Positions 14,683-23,648 of a stretch of 44,396 nucleotides of DNA are shown here, in pieces; the first letter of the stretch is position 1, and the number at the start of each line of letters is the position of its first letter. The stretch spans positions 1-44,396 of the forward strand of contig CALBKQ010000082.1 of NCBI GenBank assembly GCA_937895645.1. Direction: 5' to 3'. A model generated the notes under the pieces. That model made no database searches, was not told the origin of the DNA, and was given only the letters and a program-made list of their open reading frames with translations. The stretch comes from an uncultured Clostridia bacterium (GTDB taxonomy: Bacteria > Bacillota > Clostridia > Oscillospirales > Acutalibacteraceae). Both the position numbers and the translations under genes were made by a program.

Positions 14683-16488
14683 ATGAAGAAATATCTTAAA
14701 AACCGTGAAGGTATGGCATTGCCTATGGTTTTGATTATTATGCTGATTTTAACTATGTTTGCAGCTGCTCTTGGTACTTATGCAAGTCAGTCTTTAAGGT
14801 CGGTTAAATATATGAACGCTCAGAAACAGGCTTATTATCTTGCCCGTGTTGGTGTTGAAGCAGGTGCTTATGCTTATCAGAACGCATCACTCAATACAAG
14901 CGATGCTTATAAGAATTTTAACACGGCTGGTTACAATGGAATTGATGCTATTGTATCAGTATTGCAGGATGTAACTGATGGTAATGACAACCTCATTAGT
15001 AATCCTGGTAAGGTTACAAGCAACAAAGTTTATGTTGTATATGATAAAAATGACATAACAGATGGTAGTATCTGGACGGGACTTAATTTTGTATCTGAAG
15101 GAACAGGTGGATTTGATAATACTTCCCCAAATATTATTGGATATTTTTCAGTTGAGGCATCTGCCGCAGCAAATACAGTTCTTCAGGAAACCGAAAATGC
15201 TGATGGTACTACTTCAATGGTAGAGACTGACCTTCCTGTTGTTGAATTTAGAAGTACTGCAGTGTGTTATGATGGTAGTGGAAATGAAGTTAAAAATGTT
15301 GTCAGCGGTTTTGTTTACCCTGCGGAGAAAGTAGACCCAACAAAGATTGCTGATGATAACGGTGTTCTTTCTACAAATGCTAACGACTTTTCAGACCATG
15401 TAACTGAAACTATTTCTATTGATTCAGGTGGTACGGTTACAAGTAATCAGGGTGATGGCTTTTTTAAGCGTATTGCAACATTCCTTAAGCGACTTTGGAA
15501 TGGTATTGTAAAAACTATTTATAAGGCAATTACAGGAAATGAGTCATTTTCAACTAAAGTTGAAATTTATCAATATTTAAGTGGTGGCGATTTAGTTTTT
15601 GATGCTCCTAAAAATTCTGACACATACAAACTTCCTGATTTTGCATCTGGTCAGTCAGCTTATGCTTACGCTTTTGCGTCATCAGGTACATTGTTCTTAA
15701 ATGCAGGTCTTGATGTTACTACCGATAAAGGTGAATATGCTACAGTTGGCCTTTTTGGTAAGGACATTGTTGTTGACGGCGATATTAAGATGGCTGTTTA
15801 TGTCAACAATCCTGACTATGCTTTGTCGGGTCTTAGCAATATTATTTCAACTTTTGGTAACCGTTATCGCCTTGGTACTGTTGTAATTGGTTCAGGTGCC
15901 AAGTCCGGTGGAGATTTTGCTGAATATTTAAGTGTCGGCAGCGGCGGAATTACTGATGAAACAGGAAAAACAATTAATAATGCAAACCGCATTTTCTTTA
16001 AGGGTAATGTAACGGTTACAGTTTATATGCAGGGTAGTAAAGCAGAAACCTATAGACTTTTCGATGCAGGTGATATTTGCTTGTTTGATGGCTGGTATGC
16101 AAATGATACTGGCGATTCATCATCAGAACCAACCTATGGTGTGGACCTTTTGAAATTCTTTGTTGACTCTGTTGTTGACAGCGACCCAAATTTTGCACAC
16201 TATGGTGAATCAGTTAGAAAAAAGCTTAAGGCAGTTCGTGAATTCTATTACGGTGACCAGCCTTCATACATAACAAAAAAAGATAATAATGTTACAACAC
16301 GACCATTACGAGTTATTGATGTTGACCACAACTCATCAATTGATAGCACTGGTATGGCAATTGATAAAAAGAAAATTACAAATGAAGTTAATGGTGTAAA
16401 GTTGTTAAGATACATTCAACAACCCGTTGTTTCACAGTCCTCAAACATTAATTGGGGACAACCTACAGATTCAGCTTGGGGAAATTAA
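14683..16488 (+). CDS. PilX-like minor pilin with large exported domain
   Basis: 601 aa. The N-terminus NREG|MALPMVLIIMLILTMF resembles PilX_N-type minor pilins: a Gly cleavage site followed by a hydrophobic helix, but without the Glu at position 5 found in major pilins. A helix with QKQAYYLARVGVEAG follows, then about 530 residues rich in beta strands, Gly, Ser and Asp. Around residues 300-440 short strand/turn units (DLVFDAP, GTLFLNAG, KDIVVDGD, NRIFFKGN, GDICLFDG) suggest a beta-helix or stacked-strand fold. RBS GAAAGGAG. Likely part of a pilus tip or initiation complex with the next two genes. Substrate or binding partner unknown. Confidence 0.72.
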   Translation: MKKYLKNREGMALPMVLIIMLILTMFAAALGTYASQSLRSVKYMNAQKQAYYLARVGVEAGAYAYQNASLNTSDAYKNFNTAGYNGIDAIVSVLQDVTDGNDNLISNPGKVTSNKVYVVYDKNDITDGSIWTGLNFVSEGTGGFDNTSPNIIGYFSVEASAAANTVLQETENADGTTSMVETDLPVVEFRSTAVCYDGSGNEVKNVVSGFVYPAEKVDPTKIADDNGVLSTNANDFSDHVTETISIDSGGTVTSNQGDGFFKRIATFLKRLWNGIVKTIYKAITGNESFSTKVEIYQYLSGGDLVFDAPKNSDTYKLPDFASGQSAYAYAFASSGTLFLNAGLDVTTDKGEYATVGLFGKDIVVDGDIKMAVYVNNPDYALSGLSNIISTFGNRYRLGTVVIGSGAKSGGDFAEYLSVGSGGITDETGKTINNANRIFFKGNVTVTVYMQGSKAETYRLFDAGDICLFDGWYANDTGDSSSEPTYGVDLLKFFVDSVVDSDPNFAHYGESVRKKLKAVREFYYGDQPSYITKKDNNVTTRPLRVIDVDHNSSIDSTGMAIDKKKITNEVNGVKLLRYIQQPVVSQSSNINWGQPTDSAWGN

Positions 16489-16507
16489 ATAAGAAAGGGG
16501 AAAATAT

Positions 16508-19500
16508 ATGAAGAATAGAATTAAAAGTTATTTCAACAATAAAAAAGGTATGACTTTAGTTGAAGTGCTTACCGCTATGGCGCTGATTTCGCTTATAATA
16601 TTCTGCTTTGCCCCTTTGTTTTTAACGTATCTTGATTCAATTGTTGTTGCAGGTCGAGAGGTTGACGAAGTAAATACTCAATCCGGTATAATGCAAACAG
16701 TTATTGGTTTGGCTGATAGTACAGAGTCTTCGGGGTATTCTACCGCAGTTGGTGAAATACCTTTGTCACTTCAGGCGAATTCGGGAACAAACGTTTCGCG
16801 AAAGGGAACTGAGGGGGCTATAGTAAATACGGCGACTGCGACTCTCGGTAGTGATTTAAGTAGTTTTAAGGGAGATTTATTATTCTCTGATGCTGACAAC
16901 CCTCAGAATTCGTATATAACAGTTAATGGTGCAAGTACGGCTTCGGGTTTAAGTTATTATCCATCAAGTATTACTGATGATTTTTATAAAGCACAAATTA
17001 CACTTGTTGGTAATGGTAGCGCTAAGTTTGGCGATGGCTTGAGTTATGATGATTTTGAAATAACCGTTTCTAATGTATCAGGGGAATTAGATAGCAGTGA
17101 CTATGCAATCAGAAGAATTGATGAGGAGATAGTAATTCTTGAGTTTTATGGTGGCGGAGATGTTTGTTTTGAAAACTCACCATTGATAATTAAATACAGA
17201 AGTTATAAATGCGTTGTTGAAATAGATGCACCAATGATGATTATGGTTGGTGAAGCTGATGGTGACGGGGATTATAACTATTATGTTTCTCGTGGTGAAA
17301 TTGACGATGCTGGTAATTTGCTTATCCATCGTAGAAAAATGAATAGTGCGCCTTTAACCTCAGCTATGAATGACGTTGAGTGGGTTTCAGCTGACGATGC
17401 GGACTCTTATGCTACTGATAGTAGCGGTAATAAATATGGTTATTATGTAATGTGCGGCGATGAGGGACAAATTCGTCGTTTCTGGAAAGATAATACAACA
17501 GGTAACTATTACTGGGGTGGCGACTATACTTATCATACAGATATTAATATTGACACAGCAAGTGCAGATAGCTCAGGTGCAATAATAAATAAAGTGCGTT
17601 ATGATACTGAGTGGAAAAAAGCACTTGAAACCGATTTCACGTACGTTTACCGTGGGTCACACATTACATCAAGTGAAGGTATGACTAATGTAGTAGGTGG
17701 TTATAGTAATTTAAGACTTTTCAATTCAATTCTTTTTTCTATTAATGCACTCGACACAGATAAAAGAGGTAGTAACACTAATATTGAAGTGTATATTCCT
17801 GACGGTGAAGTTTATTGGTTTGAGTCTATGAAAAAAGATAAAAACTATCCCGACCTTGAAAACTCGGTAACAACTCGCGATAAAATGTTTAACATTTTTA
17901 ACGCTGACGCTGATTTCAATAATGCTACAATAGGTGGTCAAAGTGTAGAAGGTCTTAACCGTTATTGGAATATTAACCTTGCAACCGACTGGATTGGCTT
18001 AAAGGATAATGCCACATATTATGCCGTAAAAGGTCAGGCACAGGATTCCAATATGATTACACTTACCTGTGTTGACGTTATTAATATGTCAAACCTTTCT
18101 GCTTCGGCGAAAGAGGCAGGCGGACCTTATTACACTGTTGCAACTGATGGTTCGAACTATCTTTCGAGTGGTATTGAGTACCCTGATTCAACATACAACC
18201 TTTACTGTGGTTATATTCCTGCGGTAATGGATTTATGGGCAAATGGTAACAGCCGTGGTGATGGTCGAATTACAAGAACGGACGACTGGAAAAAGTATAC
18301 CTTTAATCAGGTCGGTAACAGTTCAATAAGAAGAGATGATGTTCTATATACTGCCGATAATGTTTTTTATTTTGGTAGTAATGACAATAATAACAATGCT
18401 GCCGCAAGTGACTTCTGGTTATGGCCATATTGGAAAGGAACTTATGGTTTGATGCCATATACAACCAATAGTAGCAATAAAATAAAGTATTATTCTCCTA
18501 ACAATGATGGCAATGAGTTGCAACGTGCGTTAGATGCCCACACAGATGCATGGTTCGGAAGTCAGAACTGGAATGCAGATATTGTGTATTATGCATTTGA
18601 TAATATTGGATTTGCTCCTGTAGGCAAAGCTTTTGATAGCAACACAAAAATTGACTCATCTATTGTTGGACCATTTACCTCTATAATCCCAACCAATGCT
18701 TCTCGTCTTGTTGTTCCTCAGATTTATGTTAATGGTGGAGCTGGTTATAACCAACAAAATATCACAGGTGGTCAGTCGGTTGATATTACAGTATCATATC
18801 TTTCACATCCTCTTGCAGTATCTGGTGCAATGAACCCTACTGATGATATGGTATATGATATGTCAAACGACAAGAGTGGTAATCGAGTTTTCTATTGGAA
18901 TAGCACTCGTGATGCGACAACATATCTTGATTGTGCAAGTACAATGGTACCAAACGGGGAAGATGATATTCCTGTATCATTACTTGTTGGTTATGTTACT
19001 GGCGGTCTTGCTGAATATACAGGTGGTAACATAAAGGATGACGCGTTCATTAACTCAATATTCACCAATGGTATTGTTCTGCTTAGAGCAGGTAAAGGCA
19101 ATAGTGTAGGTGCCGGTTCAGCAAACTTTGATACAAAAGAAGAAAGAGCAATGGACAATGGTGGTTATACACTCACCAAAACATCAAATGCGTTCCACCA
19201 GTTTTACTACCTTAACTCAAGAACAAATGAGAGTGAAAAGCCAGAACGTAACCACCCTACAATTAGAGATAGTATTGGTGACATTCACGGCGCAATTTTT
19301 TGGCAGAACAACAGACATATTGCTTATGTTTCAGTAAATGGTGAACAAAATGCAATGGCAACAGGCACATTTGATTCAAATAGTTACGAATACCTTCGTT
19401 GTCATCCGCTTACAAACACAAAGGTTACTTGCGTAACATGGGGTACCTCATGGTGTGGTAACCCTGTTGCGATGTGGGGTACTGAAAACGGTACACTTCT

Positions 19501-20461
19501 CAGTTGGAAGTGCGAAATTAATGATGATAACAATGATGGTGAAACTATTACAGTGTGTACTGGCGGCGAAGGATTCCTGGGTGGACTGTTTTCAAAAGGA
19601 CATACTAAAGAAGAGCATCCAGAATATCATAACGACCGTTCTGTTGTAGCAGAATTCCAGTCATATCAATGGATTGATAATGTAAATAAGACGGCTAACT
19701 TTAAGATTACTTCTGACCAGTGGTTAGATAGTCTTGGTTCAGCAAAACCAAATCAGGCCGGGAACAGTACTCAACTACCATTTACAGACGAAAACTTTTC
19801 GTCTTATGAAGGTTTCTATGACGCATGTTCAAGACTCGCCGCAAAACAGTATCCAGCACTTAATGTTGTTCAGAATATTGGCTTTATTTCAACACTTGAA
19901 AATATCAATGATGTCGAATATTCTGATGACGTTTGGGTTGCTTGTGGTGACCAAAGTGATGCTAATCCAGCAGACTATTGTAAAGCAGGTTATTTTGAAA
20001 TTGGTAATGCAAGTAAGGGCACAAATTTTGTGACTCGTCCTTATATCAGTAAAGATAATTACCAAAAAGCAGTTTCCAATAAAGCACACGGAACAGGTGG
20101 CTCATGGATTAATGTAAACTACTGGATTGACTGTTCAGGTACAGGTCAACAGAGTGTTGATAACAGATTGTACCAGTGGTCCGCTGTTCAAATTTCAACT
20201 GAAGTAGATTGTAACATTGTTCAGATTAACAATGTTAACGGTATGTGGATTGCTACAGGTTATAAAGATACAAATGGTAACGATGATTATGATAACGGCG
20301 AAGAGGCAAGAATTTTCTGGACCTATGACCCTCGCATTCCTTGTGGCGTTAAAGGTGGTTGGAGTAGTTCCGTTAAGCTTTACGATGGTAAGACCCCAGT
20401 TGATGGCAATCTTGCAGCAATGGGTGGTATCAACTCTTGTGCAACTCGTTCAGAAGATTAA
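16508..20461 (+). CDS. Giant prepilin-like protein, putative pilus-tip adhesin
   Basis: 1317 aa, about ten times a normal pilin. It starts with a good class III prepilin signal: KKG|MTLVEVL with Glu at +5 and a hydrophobic helix to about residue 35, so it should be cut by PilD and packed into the pilus. The rest is exported and rich in Asn, Asp, Gly, Tyr and Trp. Phrases of the form 'xxWVACGD', 'GMWIATG', 'YVMCGDEGQIRRFW' and 'VAMWGTENGTLLSWK' recur, which suggests a beta-propeller-like or repeated sheet region, reminiscent of the role (not sequence) of PilY1 tip proteins. Starts 19 nt after the PilX-like gene. The ligand is unknown, and no family was recognised beyond the N-terminus. Confidence 0.75.
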   Translation: MKNRIKSYFNNKKGMTLVEVLTAMALISLIIFCFAPLFLTYLDSIVVAGREVDEVNTQSGIMQTVIGLADSTESSGYSTAVGEIPLSLQANSGTNVSRKGTEGAIVNTATATLGSDLSSFKGDLLFSDADNPQNSYITVNGASTASGLSYYPSSITDDFYKAQITLVGNGSAKFGDGLSYDDFEITVSNVSGELDSSDYAIRRIDEEIVILEFYGGGDVCFENSPLIIKYRSYKCVVEIDAPMMIMVGEADGDGDYNYYVSRGEIDDAGNLLIHRRKMNSAPLTSAMNDVEWVSADDADSYATDSSGNKYGYYVMCGDEGQIRRFWKDNTTGNYYWGGDYTYHTDINIDTASADSSGAIINKVRYDTEWKKALETDFTYVYRGSHITSSEGMTNVVGGYSNLRLFNSILFSINALDTDKRGSNTNIEVYIPDGEVYWFESMKKDKNYPDLENSVTTRDKMFNIFNADADFNNATIGGQSVEGLNRYWNINLATDWIGLKDNATYYAVKGQAQDSNMITLTCVDVINMSNLSASAKEAGGPYYTVATDGSNYLSSGIEYPDSTYNLYCGYIPAVMDLWANGNSRGDGRITRTDDWKKYTFNQVGNSSIRRDDVLYTADNVFYFGSNDNNNNAAASDFWLWPYWKGTYGLMPYTTNSSNKIKYYSPNNDGNELQRALDAHTDAWFGSQNWNADIVYYAFDNIGFAPVGKAFDSNTKIDSSIVGPFTSIIPTNASRLVVPQIYVNGGAGYNQQNITGGQSVDITVSYLSHPLAVSGAMNPTDDMVYDMSNDKSGNRVFYWNSTRDATTYLDCASTMVPNGEDDIPVSLLVGYVTGGLAEYTGGNIKDDAFINSIFTNGIVLLRAGKGNSVGAGSANFDTKEERAMDNGGYTLTKTSNAFHQFYYLNSRTNESEKPERNHPTIRDSIGDIHGAIFWQNNRHIAYVSVNGEQNAMATGTFDSNSYEYLRCHPLTNTKVTCVTWGTSWCGNPVAMWGTENGTLLSWKCEINDDNNDGETITVCTGGEGFLGGLFSKGHTKEEHPEYHNDRSVVAEFQSYQWIDNVNKTANFKITSDQWLDSLGSAKPNQAGNSTQLPFTDENFSSYEGFYDACSRLAAKQYPALNVVQNIGFISTLENINDVEYSDDVWVACGDQSDANPADYCKAGYFEIGNASKGTNFVTRPYISKDNYQKAVSNKAHGTGGSWINVNYWIDCSGTGQQSVDNRLYQWSAVQISTEVDCNIVQINNVNGMWIATGYKDTNGNDDYDNGEEARIFWTYDPRIPCGVKGGWSSSVKLYDGKTPVDGNLAAMGGINSCATRSED

Positions 20462-20474
20462 TTAATTTTTAGGG

Positions 20475-20493
20475 CGGGGGGCTCAGCCCCCCG
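20475..20493 (+). other. Intercistronic GC hairpin before the GspJ-like pilin
   Basis: CGGGGGG (20475-20481), loop CTCAG, CCCCCCG (20487-20493). No T run follows, so read-through is expected; probably an mRNA processing or stability element. Confidence 0.55.
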
Positions 20494-20531
20494 AATACAA
20501 GTGTAAACTCATTTATAAATGAGGTGAAAGT

Positions 20532-21812
20532 ATGTTTGAGCTTTTCTATAAAAACAAAAAGGGTTTATCTCTAATTGAGCTTATTGTTACAATTGTTATT
20601 CTTGGTCTTGTTATGGTTATCGCGGGCTCAGTTCTTTATCAGTTTACTAACAACCACAACAATGCAACTGAGCGTTGGCAGGTGCAAAACGCTGTTCGTC
20701 TAGCGTGCAGTAAGTTTGAAAACAATGCTAACTATATCATTAATTCAAAGCAAATTGACATTTTTAAAGACAAAGCTCTTGATGCGGGTATTATTTATGA
20801 TTCCGATACAGGCAAATGGCTTTGGCAATCAACCCCAACCATTATTACTTCCGATGCTGATGATTATACCTACATTTTTTCCGTAAAAGCTTATGAAGCA
20901 CCTGACAACTGGAATGGAATTTCTACCGTAACTGATACCAGCACTCTTACAGAACTTGGATATTACCTTTTCATTAAATATGATAAGGAAATAATGGAAA
21001 AAGCCACAGGAACAGAGTTGGGTACTAATTCAAATTATCCTGCTTGTGTACTATTTCTTAATAATGAGGGATTTGGTGAGGTGCCTGTTCAGGTTGAATT
21101 TTCAGTTGGCACAAATTATTTGCCACCTGTAACTACAACAACTACGCAATCAGGCGAAACTATAACTGAAACTACAACTAGTGCTGTGGCAAAGACATAT
21201 ATGAGCAATAGCGTGAATATTGACTTTAAGTCTGGTAACACAAAGATTATTAACTACAATACAAGCACTAATTATGTTTCTGAAAATCTTGCTTCCTCAA
21301 AATCCGTGGGAATGGAAAACGGTAGACTGATTTATGACAATTCTTGGAAAAATGGCGACACAATGAAGGCGTACCCTTGCGGGTGGGTTGACACATCAGT
21401 TTCTGGATACCCTGCAGGTGAAGCTCTAAAGGTTTATGACCCCAATAATGCGGGAAGTGTAATTTACACTTATGGTGGTGAAATAAACGATACAGGTAAC
21501 GTTTTAAGATTCTTGTCACCGTTATCGGATAAAAGCTTTGAAGATGGAAGTGGCTCATCTGTTACCACGCTTCCAAATTGCCTTAGTGAGTGGACTTTCT
21601 CAAGTACTATAAATTCAGAGGTGTATCTTGACAATCTTCGAAATTTCCGTGACGAAGTATTAAGAGGTACTGAATTTGGTGACTGGTTTATTGAACAGTA
21701 TTATTATGTGTGGTCACCTTTCTTAATTGAGCATACTGCTTTCTTAAAACCTGTTTATAAGGCAGTTATGATTCCTATATCATATATTTGTGAGTTTATA
21801 GCAGATTTATAA
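20532..21812 (+). CDS. GspJ/PilW-like minor prepilin
   Basis: 426 aa. Prepilin signal KKG|LSLIELIVTIVILGLVM with Glu +5 and a long hydrophobic helix, followed by an alpha-helical spine segment (WQVQNAVRLACSKFENN) as in GspJ/PilW minor pilins. The exported part includes a Thr-rich stretch (about 205-220, VTTTTTQSGETITETTTS) similar in flavour to the PilN tail, and a C-terminal hydrophobic segment. RBS GAGGTGAAAG lies before the ATG. It is the last gene of the long assembly operon; a strong terminator follows. With the PilX-like and giant pilins it probably forms the priming/tip complex. Confidence 0.78.
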   Translation: MFELFYKNKKGLSLIELIVTIVILGLVMVIAGSVLYQFTNNHNNATERWQVQNAVRLACSKFENNANYIINSKQIDIFKDKALDAGIIYDSDTGKWLWQSTPTIITSDADDYTYIFSVKAYEAPDNWNGISTVTDTSTLTELGYYLFIKYDKEIMEKATGTELGTNSNYPACVLFLNNEGFGEVPVQVEFSVGTNYLPPVTTTTTQSGETITETTTSAVAKTYMSNSVNIDFKSGNTKIINYNTSTNYVSENLASSKSVGMENGRLIYDNSWKNGDTMKAYPCGWVDTSVSGYPAGEALKVYDPNNAGSVIYTYGGEINDTGNVLRFLSPLSDKSFEDGSGSSVTTLPNCLSEWTFSSTINSEVYLDNLRNFRDEVLRGTEFGDWFIEQYYYVWSPFLIEHTAFLKPVYKAVMIPISYICEFIADL

Positions 21813-21817
21813 ATATT

Positions 21818-21853
21818 AAAAGTGAGAGATGTTAAAAATTTCTCACTTTTTTT
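21818..21853 (+). terminator. Terminator of the pilus assembly operon
   Basis: Stem AAAAGTGAGA (21818-21827) with TCTCACTTTT (21841-21850), loop of 13 nt, followed by a run of T. Ends the operon that begins near 5.7 kb. Confidence 0.85.
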
Positions 21854-21868
21854 GTGTAGAATACGATA

Positions 21869-21897
21869 TTGACTAAGATTTATAAATGGTATATAAT
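21869..21897 (+). promoter_or_regulatory. Promoter of small prepilin gene 1
   Basis: TTGACT (21869-21874), 17-nt spacer, TATAAT (21892-21897). Near-consensus. Confidence 0.75.
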
Positions 21898-21906
21898 CAA
21901 ATTGTT

Positions 21907-21933
21907 AAGATGCACGGAATTTTCCCACTTACA
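21907..21933 (+). promoter_or_regulatory. Pilin leader element, copy 1 (divergent)
   Basis: Contains ACGGAATTTTCCC (21914-21926) then CTTACA. It shares the ACGGA...TTCCC...TTxCA pattern with the leaders of the next two pilin genes, but needs single-base gaps to align. Confidence 0.4.
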
Positions 21934-21954
21934 CTTTTGAAAGGTATGACATTT

Positions 21955-22398
21955 ATGAGAAAGCTGTTAAATAAAAAAGGCTTTACAATGCTTGAACTTG
22001 TGGTTGTTGTGTTTATACTTGGCATTTTACTTGCTGTTGGTATTCCTGCGTATAACGGGCTACAGACAAGGTCAGAAAACAAGGCTTGTGCCACAAATAT
22101 TGAAATAATTCAACTGGCGGTTGTTGAGTATTACACTGCAAACCAAGTTAAACCATCAAATATAAACGATTTAGCACCATTTTTAGATGAAGGTGGAATG
22201 CCACTTTGTTCTAAGAGTGTTGATGGTGCAGTTGAGTATCATTATGGTTTGGCGGTAGTAAAAAATGCTGATGGTACATATACAGGTCAGGTTATTTGTC
22301 CTTGCACAGAAAAAGGTCATGCACCTAAGGGGGCAGTTGCTAGTTTTTCAGGTGAATATACAGTATTACAAGATGCAAAAACAGTTAATATAGGTTAA
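21955..22398 (+). CDS. Type IV prepilin (small pilin 1)
   Basis: 147 aa. Signal MRKLLNKKG|FTMLELVVVVFILGILLAV with Glu +5, followed by the alpha-helical spine IPAYNGLQTRSENKACATN and a small globular head. Cysteines in KAC, PLC and CPC positions can form disulphides. The C-terminal EKGHAPKG resembles EKHAPKE of small pilin 3. The frame opens at 21886, but GAAAGG at 21939-21944 fits the ATG at 21955 (10-nt spacing), which also gives a normal short leader peptide. It has its own promoter and terminator, so its dosage is independent of the machinery operon. Confidence 0.9.
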   Translation: MRKLLNKKGFTMLELVVVVFILGILLAVGIPAYNGLQTRSENKACATNIEIIQLAVVEYYTANQVKPSNINDLAPFLDEGGMPLCSKSVDGAVEYHYGLAVVKNADGTYTGQVICPCTEKGHAPKGAVASFSGEYTVLQDAKTVNIG

Positions 22399-22415
22399 TT
22401 TTAATTGTAATTATT

Positions 22416-22448
22416 AAGGCGAGGCTAGTTCCTCGCCTTTTGCTTTTC
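22416..22448 (+). terminator. Terminator after small pilin 1
   Basis: AAGGCGAGG (22416-22424), loop CTAGTT, CCTCGCCTT (22431-22439), then a T-rich tract. Confidence 0.85.
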
Positions 22449-22464
22449 ATATTTAACTTAAATA

Positions 22465-22493
22465 TTGACATTTTCCAATAATTAGTATATAAT
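22465..22493 (+). promoter_or_regulatory. Promoter of small prepilin gene 2
   Basis: TTGACA (22465-22470), 17 nt, TATAAT (22488-22493): a perfect sigma-A consensus, implying strong expression unless repressed. Confidence 0.8.
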
Positions 22494-22501
22494 TAAGTTA
22501 C

Positions 22502-22527
22502 AAGGGTACGGATTGTTCCCGTTGCAA
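22502..22527 (+). promoter_or_regulatory. Pilin leader element, copy 2
   Basis: 26-nt block containing TACGGATTGTTCCCGTTGCA. It aligns without gaps to 23061-23086 with 22 of 26 positions identical. It lies just downstream of the promoter, in the leader of small pilin 2. Confidence 0.55.
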
Positions 22528-22547
22528 TCTGAAAGTGAGGACTTTAT

Positions 22548-22967
22548 ATGAGAAAAATGATAAACAAAAAAGGCTTTTCACTTGTTGAATTGATGATAGT
22601 TGTTGTTATTATGGGTATTCTTGTTGCGGTTGCAATTCCACTTTATGGTGCAATAACTGAAAATGCTGAGAAAAAGACCTGTCAGTCTAATCAGAAATTG
22701 GTTCACGAAATGTTTGCAAAATATTGTGTTATGGACGGTACATATTCAGCAAGTTCTTTGTTGCCGAGTGGCTCTTTCAGTAGTAAGAACGGTAATACAA
22801 GTGGTATTGACGAGATTTTTGTTGAAAGTTTTGACGGCGGTTTCCCGGAATGTCCTATAGAAGGCCATTATTTTGTCTTAACAAAAGTAAATCAATATGA
22901 AATTAAAGTTGAATGTTATGACGAAAACGGAAATCTTGATGCAAAACACAATCAGGTAAATGAATAA
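22548..22967 (+). CDS. Type IV prepilin (small pilin 2)
   Basis: 139 aa. Signal MRKMINKKG|FSLVELMIVVVIMGILVAV with Glu +5, then IPLYGAITENAEKKTC. The first about 40 residues are nearly identical to small pilin 3, while the head domain differs (SSLLPSGSFSSKNGN insertion). Cysteines at KTC, KYC, PEC and VEC; the KxC, P[ED]CP and KV[EA]C positions are shared with small pilin 3. Own consensus promoter and leader element; no clear terminator follows before the next promoter. Could be a minor pilin or an alternative major pilin. Confidence 0.92.
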   Translation: MRKMINKKGFSLVELMIVVVIMGILVAVAIPLYGAITENAEKKTCQSNQKLVHEMFAKYCVMDGTYSASSLLPSGSFSSKNGNTSGIDEIFVESFDGGFPECPIEGHYFVLTKVNQYEIKVECYDENGNLDAKHNQVNE

Positions 22968-23155
22968 TTGGTAAAACCTTACAAACAAACAAGAGTATCA
23001 TTGTTGGTTTCGACAAATTTCAAAAAAAGGCTTTACAAATCACTTGATTTGTAGTAGTATAAGAGTACGGAAAGTTCCCGTTACAAAATTTGGTATTCAG
23101 GTCAACAGGGACCTTAATATAAAACAAAATTCTTTAATTAAAGGAGAAAATTATT
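22968..23155 (+). promoter_or_regulatory. Promoter and long leader of small prepilin gene 3
   Basis: TTTACA (23032-23037), 17 nt, TAGTAT (23055-23060), then the leader element at 23061-23086 and a small hairpin GGTC...GACC (23098-23111). The leader is about 90 nt, longer than those of the other two pilins. Confidence 0.5.
23061..23086 (+). promoter_or_regulatory. Pilin leader element, copy 3
   Basis: 26-nt block containing TACGGAAAGTTCCCGTTACA, matching copy 2 at 22 of 26 positions. The four differences are at positions 4, 12, 13 and 23. ACGG and CCGT could pair across a 7-nt loop. Confidence 0.55.
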
Positions 23156-23581
23156 ATGAGAAAAATGATGAACAAAAAAGGCTTCTCACTCGTTGAGCTT
23201 ATGATTGTTGTTGTTATCATGGGTATCCTTATTGCTGTTGCTATTCCACTTTACGGTGCAATCACAGAAAACGCAAATAACAAGACATGTACAAACAACA
23301 TCAAAGCTATCAAGTCAAACGCTGCAACTTACAAATCATCTTACAATGCAGATGTTAACTTAGCAGAACTTAAGAAAATGTTTGACGATGGTAATCTTCC
23401 TGACTGTCCATTTGACCAGGACGGCGACAACACAGACTATGATGTTTCTATTGAAACAAATGGTGCAGTAAAAGTTGCTTGTTTGTATAATGGTACTGAA
23501 AAACACGCTCCAAAAGAAGATACAGTTGGTTCTACTAAGATTGTTACAGGTGTAGCATTCGGCGCAGCTGCTCAGTCATAA
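23156..23581 (+). CDS. Type IV prepilin (small pilin 3, likely major pilin)
   Basis: 141 aa. Signal MRKMMNKKG|FSLVELMIVVVIMGILIAV with Glu +5; helix IPLYGAITENANNKTC; small head with LPDCPFDQDGDN and KVACLYN. RBS AAAGGAG with ideal spacing, a long structured leader and a strong terminator directly after suggest a highly expressed monocistronic unit, so this is my best candidate for the main pilus subunit. It shares its first about 40 residues with small pilin 2 and the (E)KHAPK motif near the C-terminus with small pilin 1. Confidence 0.92.
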   Translation: MRKMMNKKGFSLVELMIVVVIMGILIAVAIPLYGAITENANNKTCTNNIKAIKSNAATYKSSYNADVNLAELKKMFDDGNLPDCPFDQDGDNTDYDVSIETNGAVKVACLYNGTEKHAPKEDTVGSTKIVTGVAFGAAAQS

Positions 23582-23621
23582 TTTAATATTATATTAAATT
23601 AAATTAACACGTACATAAAGG

Positions 23622-23647
23622 CGAGGGGTTTATACCCCTCGTTTTTT
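23622..23647 (+). terminator. Terminator after small pilin 3
   Basis: CGAGGGG (23622-23628), loop TTTATA, CCCCTCG (23635-23641), TTTTTT. A 21-bp AT palindrome also lies at 23580-23600, right at the stop codon. Confidence 0.9.
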
Positions 23648-23648
23648 G

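Noticed and set aside
22500..23155. c-di-GMP riboswitch before pilin genes
   Set aside because: The leader blocks are too short and lack the conserved GEMM core sequences; only a short shared element is present.
23580..23600. 21-bp AT palindrome after small pilin 3 as a terminator or operator
   Set aside because: Its composition is only A and T in an AT-rich gap, and a clear terminator follows 22 bp later; chance is a sufficient explanation.
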